Source of the DNA: Clostridium uliginosum
Lineage (GTDB): Bacteria > Bacillota > Clostridia > Clostridiales > Clostridiaceae
Direction of reading: 5' to 3'
Assembly: GCF_900112485.1 (NCBI RefSeq)
Contig: NZ_FOMG01000005.1
Span: 139,780-173,447 of the forward strand
DNA length: 33,668 bases
Shown: in pieces, positions 9,287 through 15,664 of the stretch
How the letters are laid out: every line of letters starts with the position of its first letter
How positions within the stretch are numbered: position 1 is the stretch's first letter
Notes under the pieces: generated by a model
What the model saw: the letters and a program-made list of their open reading frames with translations, nothing else
Told to the model about the DNA's origin: nothing
Database searches by the model: none
Translations under genes and position numbers: made by a program

Positions 9287-9390
9287 AAACTTATAAAAAG
9301 TTATAATTAACGCTACCAAAAATATTTTTTAGGTAGCACCACACCTTATAGCTTACAACTAACATGCTGGCATTATATCCAGCAAATTTA
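9287..9390 (-). other. Structured 5' leader stretch between attenuator and pyrB
   Basis: Three stem-loops follow one another on the pyr transcript: GCTGGATATAATGCCAGC (about 9366-9383), GCTACC...GGTAGC (about 9312-9337, extended by an A/T stem), and GTTAAT...ATTAAC close to the pyrB ribosome site. None matches a riboswitch class I can name with confidence. A 24-codon frame starting ATG-TTA-GTT runs through the region, but it lacks a good ribosome site. Confidence 0.4.
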
Positions 9391-9480
9391 CTCTTAAATT
9401 AAGTAATTTTTAATTTAAATTAATATTGTCTATAAAAATACTTATTCAAATTAATTCTTAATTAAGATATAATTAGCTAT

Positions 9481-9511
9481 ATAAAAAGCCTTCCTTATTA
9501 AAAAGGAAGGC
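9481..9511 (-). terminator. pyr operon attenuator terminator
   Basis: On the minus strand the stem GCCTTCCTT / AAGGAAGGC (9 pairs, 6-base loop) is followed directly by TTTTTAT, a classic intrinsic terminator. It lies about 80 bases into the pyr leader. An upstream AAGGAAG (9549-9543) can pair with the CTTCCTT arm instead, giving an antiterminator. This is the standard arrangement of PyrR-controlled pyr leaders. It may also terminate read-through from the gene at 9626. Confidence 0.88.
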
Positions 9512-9550
9512 GCAATAAACCCTAAAATATGGTATTATATAACTTCCTTG

Positions 9551-9568
9551 TTGATCTCTCTGGATCAA
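9551..9568 (-). promoter_or_regulatory. PyrR-binding (anti-antiterminator) hairpin
   Basis: The RNA TTGATCCAGAGAGATCAA folds as a 6-base stem (TTGATC/GATCAA) with loop CAGAGA. The ATCCAGAGAG core is the known PyrR recognition sequence. When UMP-bound PyrR holds this hairpin, the antiterminator cannot form and the terminator at 9481-9511 wins. The inference rests on the sequence match plus the correct position between promoter and terminator. pyrR itself is not in the window. Confidence 0.9.
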
Positions 9569-9590
9569 ATTAAAGGCTATTCTGTTTGTA

Positions 9591-9619
9591 AGGATACCAT
9601 TTATTTTGTACTATGTCAA
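9591..9619 (-). promoter_or_regulatory. pyr operon promoter
   Basis: TTGACA (9619-9614) and TATCCT (9596-9591) are separated by exactly 17 bases on the minus strand, a near-consensus housekeeping promoter. Transcription would start near 9585, about 17 bases before the PyrR hairpin. The promoter lies immediately after the stop codon of the gene at 9626. Confidence 0.88.
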
Positions 9620-9625
9620 TAAAAA

Positions 9626-10405
9626 CTAATCCCAATTATTACATACCTCATCCCACATCATTTTTCCACTCTTTGCTAAAGTTACAGTTCCATATACACT
9701 ATTAGGAATAGCCATTGAAAGAATTGTAAATACGAAATCACCTTTTGAAAGTTGAATCAGAGCTGTATCATTCTCTACTCCAGTTTTATCACCAGTCTTA
9801 CTAGAAATCTCATATTTTAAGTCATCTGGGATGTATAATGCTAATTTATTTTTTATTTGTTGTCTTCTAAGTATATCTATAAGCATAGTACTATTTTTTT
9901 CACTTAAAAATGTAGCTTCGTGTAAATGTTTCCATATGTGAGATAAATCTAAAGCGCTTGTAATATTTTCAATACCCTTACTTGCACTTCTCTCATCAGA
10001 TGTTTTTCTATTTAAATGAGTGTTTTTTAATCCTTGAGCTTTTATATCTTCATTTATGACATCCATTCCAACTATATCTATTAATTTATTAGCAGCAGTA
10101 TTATCACTTTGGATTAGCATAGCTACTAATAATTCAAATATTGTATATTCTCTATCATCAAATTCATGTAATATTCCTGTTCCATATACCTTATCTTCTT
10201 GATGAATTTTTACCTTGTCTAAAAAAGAAATCTTTTCTTTCTCAACAGCCTTTATTACAGACACAGCTATAGGAAGTTTCATACATCCAGCAGCAACCGT
10301 TTGAACATTTTCATTATACCCATAAGAAAATCCACTATTTAAATCTTCAAAGAAAAATCCATAGGTTCCAATTCTTGATTCTAAATATCTTTTTATTCCT
10401 TTCAC
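9626..10405 (-). CDS. Class A beta-lactamase-fold protein lacking the nucleophilic serine
   Basis: The roughly 259-residue protein has the layout of class A beta-lactamase-related serine hydrolases: an SDN motif (QSDNTAAN, 100-102), LNRKTSDERS where the omega-loop region should be, and SKTG (203-205). At the SxxK position it reads AAGCMKLP (40-43 GCMK), so the acylating serine is glycine, with a cysteine one position later. No signal peptide or membrane segment is seen, so it is predicted to be cytoplasmic. It may be a non-catalytic relative with a binding role, or use another nucleophile. Two GTG starts are possible (10405 and 10414). I prefer 10405 because GGTGG lies 5 bases upstream. It follows pfkA by about 100 bases on the same strand. 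Confidence 0.8.
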   Translation of the reverse strand: MKGIKRYLESRIGTYGFFFEDLNSGFSYGYNENVQTVAAGCMKLPIAVSVIKAVEKEKISFLDKVKIHQEDKVYGTGILHEFDDREYTIFELLVAMLIQSDNTAANKLIDIVGMDVINEDIKAQGLKNTHLNRKTSDERSASKGIENITSALDLSHIWKHLHEATFLSEKNSTMLIDILRRQQIKNKLALYIPDDLKYEISSKTGDKTGVENDTALIQLSKGDFVFTILSMAIPNSVYGTVTLAKSGKMMWDEVCNNWD

Positions 10406-10503
10406 AATACCCACCAGCTTTCTAAAAAATCCATTTGATTCTTACTAGTTATAGTATACCACTAATTAAAAATTTATAGCATAATATAGTAATATTATTT
10501 TAT

Positions 10504-11601
10504 TTAATCTGCAAAACATACTCCTATTTTCTTTGCTATCTTAACGAGTTCCCCATTTTTATCTACCAATTTATTATTTCCTATAACATTTTCTAAATTA
10601 TCATAAGTAATTTCATTTCCTTTTAAACAAACCATAGTTCCAAACTTACCTTGTTTTATAAGATCCACAGCTGCTACTCCATATCTTGTTGACAGTATTC
10701 TATCAAATGTACATGTATTTCCCCCTCTTTGAAGGTGTCCAAGTACTGTACATCTAACTTCTTGATCTTTAATAATATTCTCAAGATCTGCTGCTAGCTT
10801 ATTTCCAACTCCACCAAGTCTAATTGGATCAGGACTATCCGCTACAATTTTAGATACTATAACTTTTCCATCTTTTGCTTTTGCACCCTCTGCCACAACA
10901 ATAATTGTAAATAAATTTCCTTCTTGTTTTCTTTTATTAATTTTATCAACAATTCTATTTATATCATATGGAATTTCAGGTAACAAAATAATATCAGCAG
11001 AACCAGCTATTCCTGATTCTAATGCTATAAATCCTGCATTTCTTCCCATAACTTCAAGAATCATAATTCTATGATGAGACTGTGCTGTTGTGGTTAATCT
11101 ATCTAAAGCTTCTGTTGCAATATCTATTGCTGTATTAAATCCAAATGTTGTATCAGTAGATCCTAAATCATTATCAATGGTCTTTGGTACTCCTATAATA
11201 TTAACTCCTTTTCTTGAAAAATCTCTTGCTGAAGTTAAAGTTCCATCTCCACCAATTACTACTAAAGCATCAACACCTTCTTTTTTCATATTCTGAACTG
11301 CTATATCTGAAACATCTTTTTTAATCATTTGACCATTTTCTTCTACTTGGTAATCAAATAAATTATCTTTATTTGAGCTAAATAAGATTGTTCCACCTTT
11401 AGGTAAAAGATCTGCTACACTATTTAATGTTAAAGACATAAAATCATTATTATATAATCCTCTATAACCAAACTTATAACCAATTACGTCATAACCATAA
11501 TTTAATATTGCAGATTTTGTCACAGCTCTAATAGTTGCGTTTAGTCCGGGGCAATCTCCACCTCCAGTTAACAATGCTATTCTCTTAATCTCTTTTTGCA
11601 T
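10504..11601 (-). CDS. 6-phosphofructokinase (group III-like)
   Basis: The 365-residue enzyme phosphorylates fructose 6-phosphate in glycolysis. Motifs are LLTGGGDCPGLNATIR (10-25), VIGGDGTLTSA (115-125), GVPKTIDNDLGS (137-148) and EVMGRNAGFIAL. It is longer than E. coli PfkA (about 320 residues). The glycine in GGDGT is typical of ATP use. The lysine in PKTIDND replaces the glycine of classic ATP enzymes and is found in pyrophosphate and mixed-type group III enzymes. ATP is therefore likely but not certain as phosphate donor. The ribosome site GGGGGAG precedes the ATG. It is the first gene of a likely pair with the beta-lactamase-fold gene. Confidence 0.9.
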   Translation of the reverse strand: MQKEIKRIALLTGGGDCPGLNATIRAVTKSAILNYGYDVIGYKFGYRGLYNNDFMSLTLNSVADLLPKGGTILFSSNKDNLFDYQVEENGQMIKKDVSDIAVQNMKKEGVDALVVIGGDGTLTSARDFSRKGVNIIGVPKTIDNDLGSTDTTFGFNTAIDIATEALDRLTTTAQSHHRIMILEVMGRNAGFIALESGIAGSADIILLPEIPYDINRIVDKINKRKQEGNLFTIIVVAEGAKAKDGKVIVSKIVADSPDPIRLGGVGNKLAADLENIIKDQEVRCTVLGHLQRGGNTCTFDRILSTRYGVAAVDLIKQGKFGTMVCLKGNEITYDNLENVIGNNKLVDKNGELVKIAKKIGVCFAD

Positions 11602-11926
11602 TTAAAACTCCCCCTCTACTGTAAGTCATTTTTGTCACTATATATAAAACAAACTATGTTCATTCTACATATTTCCGAAATACCTTATTTAGTTTTTATA
11701 GCTTTACTTTAGTATATTTTAAAAAAAAATTAGAATTTCCTTTTCTTTACTTTAATAATATCACAAAGTTTAAATTCTGAAAAGTCTTAATTTTCAGTGA
11801 ATTAAACTATTATATATGTTCCAATTGACAATTTACAATGTAGAATAAATTTTTCTGTATTTTTTTTAGCAATTCAGTAATTCAAATGCATAAACTTAAT
11901 TAGAACATATATATTTAAGACATAAT
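11602..11926. other. AT-rich region upstream of pfk gene
   Basis: I see no gene, repeat or clear promoter here. It must hold the promoter of the phosphofructokinase gene on the minus strand, but several AT-rich -10-like sequences compete and none has a good -35. Confidence 0.4.
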
Positions 11927-11968
11927 AAAAAAATCGTCAAGGCGACTGCGGAGCCGTCGATTTTTTTT
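11927..11968. terminator. Imperfect bidirectional hairpin with A and T tracts
   Basis: A run of seven A and TCG is mirrored by CGA and eight T, with an imperfect GC-rich inner stem (GGC/GCC). It resembles a terminator on either strand but lies beyond the uppP terminator, with no gene ending next to it. It may be a leftover of a lost gene or part of a small RNA unit. Confidence 0.4.
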
Positions 11969-12049
11969 ACGCATCTGCCTTTTCGAACGTATGTGAGAAA
12001 AATCTAGCAGGCGAATATATTTTCTTTTTATTCTTTAGTTTTTATTTCT

Positions 12050-12332
12050 TAGGCATATTAAAGAAAATAACAACTCAAAGATACGACGTATATTTTGTAT
12101 GATGGCAAGGAGATAAACTCATCTCATAGCAGACTATGGAATGAGTTTACCTAGGCATGAGTAGAGAACCAAAAGTGAGAATCGAAATTTTATATTTCGT
12201 TCTTCGAACTTTCACACCGTGCAATCTATGATTTTGTGTGAATCACTTACTCAGCGAGTGTATATGAGTCGAGCTTCCTTATGACGCAAAATAGACTAGC
12301 TGACTTACTTGTTATTTATTTTAATGTGCCTT
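12050..12332 (-). repeat. Palindromic dispersed element, expanded copy B (about 283 bp)
   Basis: The ends AGGCATATTAAAGAAAATAA and the inverse of AAGGCACATTAAAATAAATA match the family termini, with both inner arms in reverse orientation relative to the copy at 33132 (for example TGACGCAAAATAGACTAG). The usual short core is replaced by about 160 bases holding other hairpins. One is AAACTCAT...ATGAGTTT. Another stretch (12169-12275) matches the repeat at 30039-30183. Confidence 0.8.
12169..12275 (+). repeat. Second repeat family, copy nested in element B
   Basis: AAAGTGAGAATCGAAATTTT with ATATTTCG, TTCGAACTTTCAC, and further on ACTTACTCAGCGAGTG and ATGAGTCGAGCTTCC match in order, or nearly so, the minus strand of 30039-30183. 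CGAAAT/ATTTCG forms a small hairpin. It sits in the core of element B. Confidence 0.65.
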
Positions 12333-12398
12333 AACCTTTAAACAAAAATATAATCTGCGTTATCCACAACTTCTTTCATAATATAATTTTCTAAAGAA

Positions 12399-12451
12399 TA
12401 AAAAACCAAGCTAAGAATATTCATATATTTCAATAAATATTCTTAGCTTGG
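12399..12451 (-). terminator. Terminator of uppP
   Basis: A perfect 16-base stem (CCAAGCTAAGAATATT pairing with AATATTCTTAGCTTGG) with a 14-base loop is followed on the minus strand by TTTTTT. It lies about 70 bases after the uppP stop codon. Confidence 0.9.
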
Positions 12452-12520
12452 TAAATACAATACATCATTAAATTTATTTGACTATGCACACTTATTTTTT
12501 TTGAATATGTGTAAAGTCTA

Positions 12521-13372
12521 TTATACTATTACAATTCCTTTAAATATAAGTATACCAAAAATTATTCCGGCTATTAATCTATATATTGCAAATATCCTCA
12601 TAGGTTTTTTCTTTAAGTAACTTATGAATCCTTCCATAACCACTAGTGATACTAAAAATGCTACAACAAATCCAACTATTAATGATATAATTGTAGTTAG
12701 ATTCATTAAAGAATAGTCAAACGATAGTAAATCTAATCCTGATGATCCAACCATTGCTGGTATTGCTAGAAAAAATGAAAATTCTGCTGCAATTGATGTT
12801 GATAGACCTGAAACCCAACCACCCATAATTGTAGATGCACTTCTAGACATTCCTGGCCACATGGCTAAACATTGAAATACTCCTATTTTAAGAGATTGAA
12901 TTACTGTTATCTTATCTATATCTCTTACTGCACGTTTATTTTTTCTAAACATATTTTCAATTACAATTAATAATATACCACCTACTATAAATCCAATAAC
13001 AACAGCTTTGGCGTTAAATAGTGTCTTTATCTTCTTATGAAAAGCTAATCCTATTATAAGTGCTGGAATAGATCCATATATAACATTCATTCCAAATCTA
13101 AATCCGACTTCGCCTTTTTTACCTTTTGTAAATATATAAGCAAAAAAATCAATAACACTATCTCTTATCTTTTGCCAATATAAAACTACAACTGCAAGTA
13201 TTGCTCCAAGTTGTATTACTACTTCAAACATCTTAACAAATTCACCTTGAAATCCAATTAGGTTTGAAACTAATATCATATGTCCTGTTGATGATACAGG
13301 AACAAATTCAGTCAATCCTTCAACTATTGCTACAACAATCGCCTTAATTATGAATAAAAAATCTATTACCAT
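12521..13372 (-). CDS. uppP: Undecaprenyl-diphosphatase
   Basis: UppP (BacA family) dephosphorylates undecaprenyl diphosphate so that the lipid carrier can be reused for peptidoglycan and other wall polymers. Partial loss of its target site is linked to bacitracin sensitivity. The 283-residue integral membrane protein has the family signatures EGLTEFVPVSSTGH (18-31) and PGMSRSAST (173-181), the two active-site loops, and about eight hydrophobic segments. The ribosome site GAGAGTGAT precedes the ATG. It is the last gene on the minus strand before a strong terminator, 65 bases after the gene at 13438. Confidence 0.95.
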   Translation of the reverse strand: MVIDFLFIIKAIVVAIVEGLTEFVPVSSTGHMILVSNLIGFQGEFVKMFEVVIQLGAILAVVVLYWQKIRDSVIDFFAYIFTKGKKGEVGFRFGMNVIYGSIPALIIGLAFHKKIKTLFNAKAVVIGFIVGGILLIVIENMFRKNKRAVRDIDKITVIQSLKIGVFQCLAMWPGMSRSASTIMGGWVSGLSTSIAAEFSFFLAIPAMVGSSGLDLLSFDYSLMNLTTIISLIVGFVVAFLVSLVVMEGFISYLKKKPMRIFAIYRLIAGIIFGILIFKGIVIV

Positions 13373-13437
13373 TAATTATCACTCTCTTTCTTATATCTTT
13401 ACTGTCTAATTATAATATATATTATTAGTACATATTC

Positions 13438-14571
13438 TTAATTTTTCCTTACAATTATGTTACCTATTGAATTTATTCCATCCACTGATAAATCTATACT
13501 TGTTTCTCCTTTTTTCAGTTCTATTTCCTTATATTTATTAACTTCTTCATATCCGTTACCATTAACATTTAAATAATAATTGCCCATGATTTTTCCATCC
13601 TTAAATGCTCCTACAATCATAGAAATCCCATCTGTTTCAGGTTTCTTTGCTTGCTTAGCATTAGTTACTTCAGCTAAATCACTTTTCTTCATTAAAATTA
13701 TATATGCCTTTTTATCTGTTCCTATACTATTATTTGTGGGGTTTTTTTCAAATATCGAAGTTTCTTCTGTAAAAATAGTCGGTGGTGCAAATCTATCTTT
13801 ATATTTAATTTCTAATGCTTTTTTATCTTTTATGTATGTTATAAAACTATTACTTTTAGAACCTGTTATTGTATTATCTATCTCTATGCTATATGAATCT
13901 AAGTATTTTTTTATATTTTTTTTATACTCCTTACCCTTTGTTTTACCTATGTATGACAATTCATTAATATCTTTTGTTAAAACTTCAATTGCTGATAATG
14001 TATTATATCCATCTGTAAAATATCCCTTATCTAAAAAATCTATCATAACCCACTTTTTACTTTGAGTACTCCAATATTCAACTACATAATAATCTGATTT
14101 ACTATCATTAATTGCATCTTTTTTTCTAAAAACTCCAATTCTACTTGTTATTCCACTTGCAGTTAGTAAATCCTTCTCTATAACTGCCATATTATTTGCA
14201 GAAACCTTTTTACTACTTCCTTTTTCTTTTAAAATATCATATCCGCTTCTAAAATTTAAATCTGCTACATCATCATATTGTATTATACTATTTACAATAT
14301 CAATAGTTTTTAGCACCTTATTAAATTCATCATTTTCTTGACCTACCATTTCACTAACCTTATAAGTTGAATCTAATAATTGAATTTTTTTATTATTAAT
14401 ATTCTCATAAAAAAAAGCAATATTATTTTCATTATAGTAGTTATTCCAATTTACAACCTCAATTTCTTTATTCGGTGGTTTGCTATTAGAAAAATGTAAA
14501 CTAAACAAAATAGCACCAATCAAAAAAACTAAAACTACCTTGATATTTTTTTTAATCCCTCTATTCTTCAT
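13438..14571 (-). CDS. Membrane-anchored protein with degenerate transglutaminase-like domain
   Basis: I do not recognise a named family for the whole 377-residue protein. It has an N-terminal membrane segment (about 10-27) and a predicted extracellular remainder. Residues about 124-178 keep the framework of a transglutaminase-like core: NNMAVIEKDLLTASGITSR resembles the helix that normally opens with the catalytic Cys, and YYVVEYWSTQSKKWVMIDF resembles the strands carrying His and Asp. The Cys position is Asn and the His position appears to be Tyr, so it should be inactive. The C-terminal part ends in a beta-rich stretch (KGETSIDLSVDGINSIGNII). It lies between manA and uppP on the same strand. 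The ribosome site GGGGAG is good. Confidence 0.6.
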   Translation of the reverse strand: MKNRGIKKNIKVVLVFLIGAILFSLHFSNSKPPNKEIEVVNWNNYYNENNIAFFYENINNKKIQLLDSTYKVSEMVGQENDEFNKVLKTIDIVNSIIQYDDVADLNFRSGYDILKEKGSSKKVSANNMAVIEKDLLTASGITSRIGVFRKKDAINDSKSDYYVVEYWSTQSKKWVMIDFLDKGYFTDGYNTLSAIEVLTKDINELSYIGKTKGKEYKKNIKKYLDSYSIEIDNTITGSKSNSFITYIKDKKALEIKYKDRFAPPTIFTEETSIFEKNPTNNSIGTDKKAYIILMKKSDLAEVTNAKQAKKPETDGISMIVGAFKDGKIMGNYYLNVNGNGYEEVNKYKEIELKKGETSIDLSVDGINSIGNIIVRKN

Positions 14572-14632
14572 ATTTTCATCTCCCCTAGTATAAATAAATT
14601 AGCATACTGAATTGCTATTTTTTAATATACCT

Positions 14633-14670
14633 AAATAAGGAGGCAACTTCTTTTAGTTACCCCCTCATTT
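14633..14670 (-). terminator. Hairpin after manA
   Basis: On the minus strand AAATGAGGGGGTAAC can pair with GTTGCCTCCTTATTT with a few mismatches around an 8-base loop. It lies just after the manA stop codon and before the gene ending at 13438. The T-run is poor, so it may only partly terminate transcription. Confidence 0.65.
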
Positions 14671-14676
14671 ATATTA

Positions 14677-15654
14677 CTATTTGATAACATTTTTTAATAT
14701 ATCTGTTTGCTCTTCTTCTATATTGGGAACATAACTTTTTAATAAAGTAAAATCACCTATTAATTCATAGTTACCTAAGCTTGCTGGAATTAAAATACTA
14801 TCACCAAGATTTAGTTTTTCTTCTCCTTGATCATATCTAATTGATCCATTTCCTTCTACACAAGTAAATAAATAAAATCTATTTTCATCACTTTTTTCTT
14901 TTACACATGTTTTAATTTTATATTTTTGTATTGTAAAATACTTACCTAAACAAAGATATGTCTTATCATATGCTTCAGTTTTCACTAAAATCCCTTCAGA
15001 ATTTTCACCTTTAAGAGAAAAATCAATTACATCTAGTGCCTTTTCAACATGTAGTTCTCTACCTCTATTATAATCATAAACTCTATATGTTGTATCACTA
15101 CTTTGTTGAATTTCTGCAATTATAACGCCTTCACATATAGCATGAACTAATCCACTTTGCACATAAAAGAAATCTCCTTTTTTAACAGGGATTTTATTTA
15201 AATATTTATCCAAATCCCCTTCGTCTATTGCCTTCTTAAATTTTTCTTTGTCACAATCTTTTGTTCCAACAATCAAACATGAATTTTCTTCTGCACTTAC
15301 TACATACCAAGCTTCTGTTTTTCCTGAGTCTTTTTCTACTCTACTTGCATATTCATCATCTGGATGTACTTGTACTGAAAGTTTATCTTGTGCATTTATT
15401 AATTTAATTAAAAGTGGAAACTCTGAATCTTTAATTTCTTTTCCAAGAATCTCATCCCTATATAATTTTATTATTTGATCAAATGATTTTCCTTTTAATT
15501 CTCCATTGGCTACTATTCCAGTACCATTTTTATGGCAAGCAATATCCCAACTTTCACCTATAATTCCTTCAGGCATATTATTTCTAAAAGCCCCTAAATC
15601 TCTACCGCCCCATATTCTATCATAATACATGTTTTTAAATTTTATTGGATACAT
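14677..15654 (-). CDS. manA: Mannose-6-phosphate isomerase, class I
   Basis: ManA interconverts mannose 6-phosphate and fructose 6-phosphate, feeding mannose into glycolysis or supplying mannose phosphates for glycans. The 325-residue protein is the short Firmicutes form. Zinc ligands are visible: Q95 and H97 in SVQVHPDD, E114 in KTEAWY, and H171 in SGLVHAI. The conserved YRVYDYNR stretch carries the active-site Arg near 197. The ribosome site AGGAGTGAT is good. It starts just 10 bases after the TPR gene, so the two are probably co-transcribed. Confidence 0.94.
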   Translation of the reverse strand: MYPIKFKNMYYDRIWGGRDLGAFRNNMPEGIIGESWDIACHKNGTGIVANGELKGKSFDQIIKLYRDEILGKEIKDSEFPLLIKLINAQDKLSVQVHPDDEYASRVEKDSGKTEAWYVVSAEENSCLIVGTKDCDKEKFKKAIDEGDLDKYLNKIPVKKGDFFYVQSGLVHAICEGVIIAEIQQSSDTTYRVYDYNRGRELHVEKALDVIDFSLKGENSEGILVKTEAYDKTYLCLGKYFTIQKYKIKTCVKEKSDENRFYLFTCVEGNGSIRYDQGEEKLNLGDSILIPASLGNYELIGDFTLLKSYVPNIEEEQTDILKNVIK

Positions 15655-15664
15655 ATTATCACTC

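Noticed and set aside
9325..9360. AAGGTGTGGTGCTACC looks faintly like a T-box antiterminator
   Set aside because: The invariant TGGNACCGCG is missing and no specifier stem is seen. The operon is not an amino acid or tRNA-charging unit.
9366..9383. GCTGGATATAATGCCAGC resembles the CTGGATAATGCCAG part of TPP riboswitches
   Set aside because: The spacing differs by two bases and the other conserved TPP parts (GGGGUGC, CUGAGA) are absent upstream. The downstream gene is pyrB, not a thiamine gene.
12360..12368. TTATCCACA, a perfect DnaA-box match
   Set aside because: It is a single copy without a cluster of boxes or dnaA/dnaN genes nearby, so there is no support for an origin.
13580..14065. 161-codon plus-strand frame opposite the transglutaminase-like gene
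   Set aside because: It is antisense to a gene with a good start, signal anchor and ribosome site, and has no ribosome site of its own.
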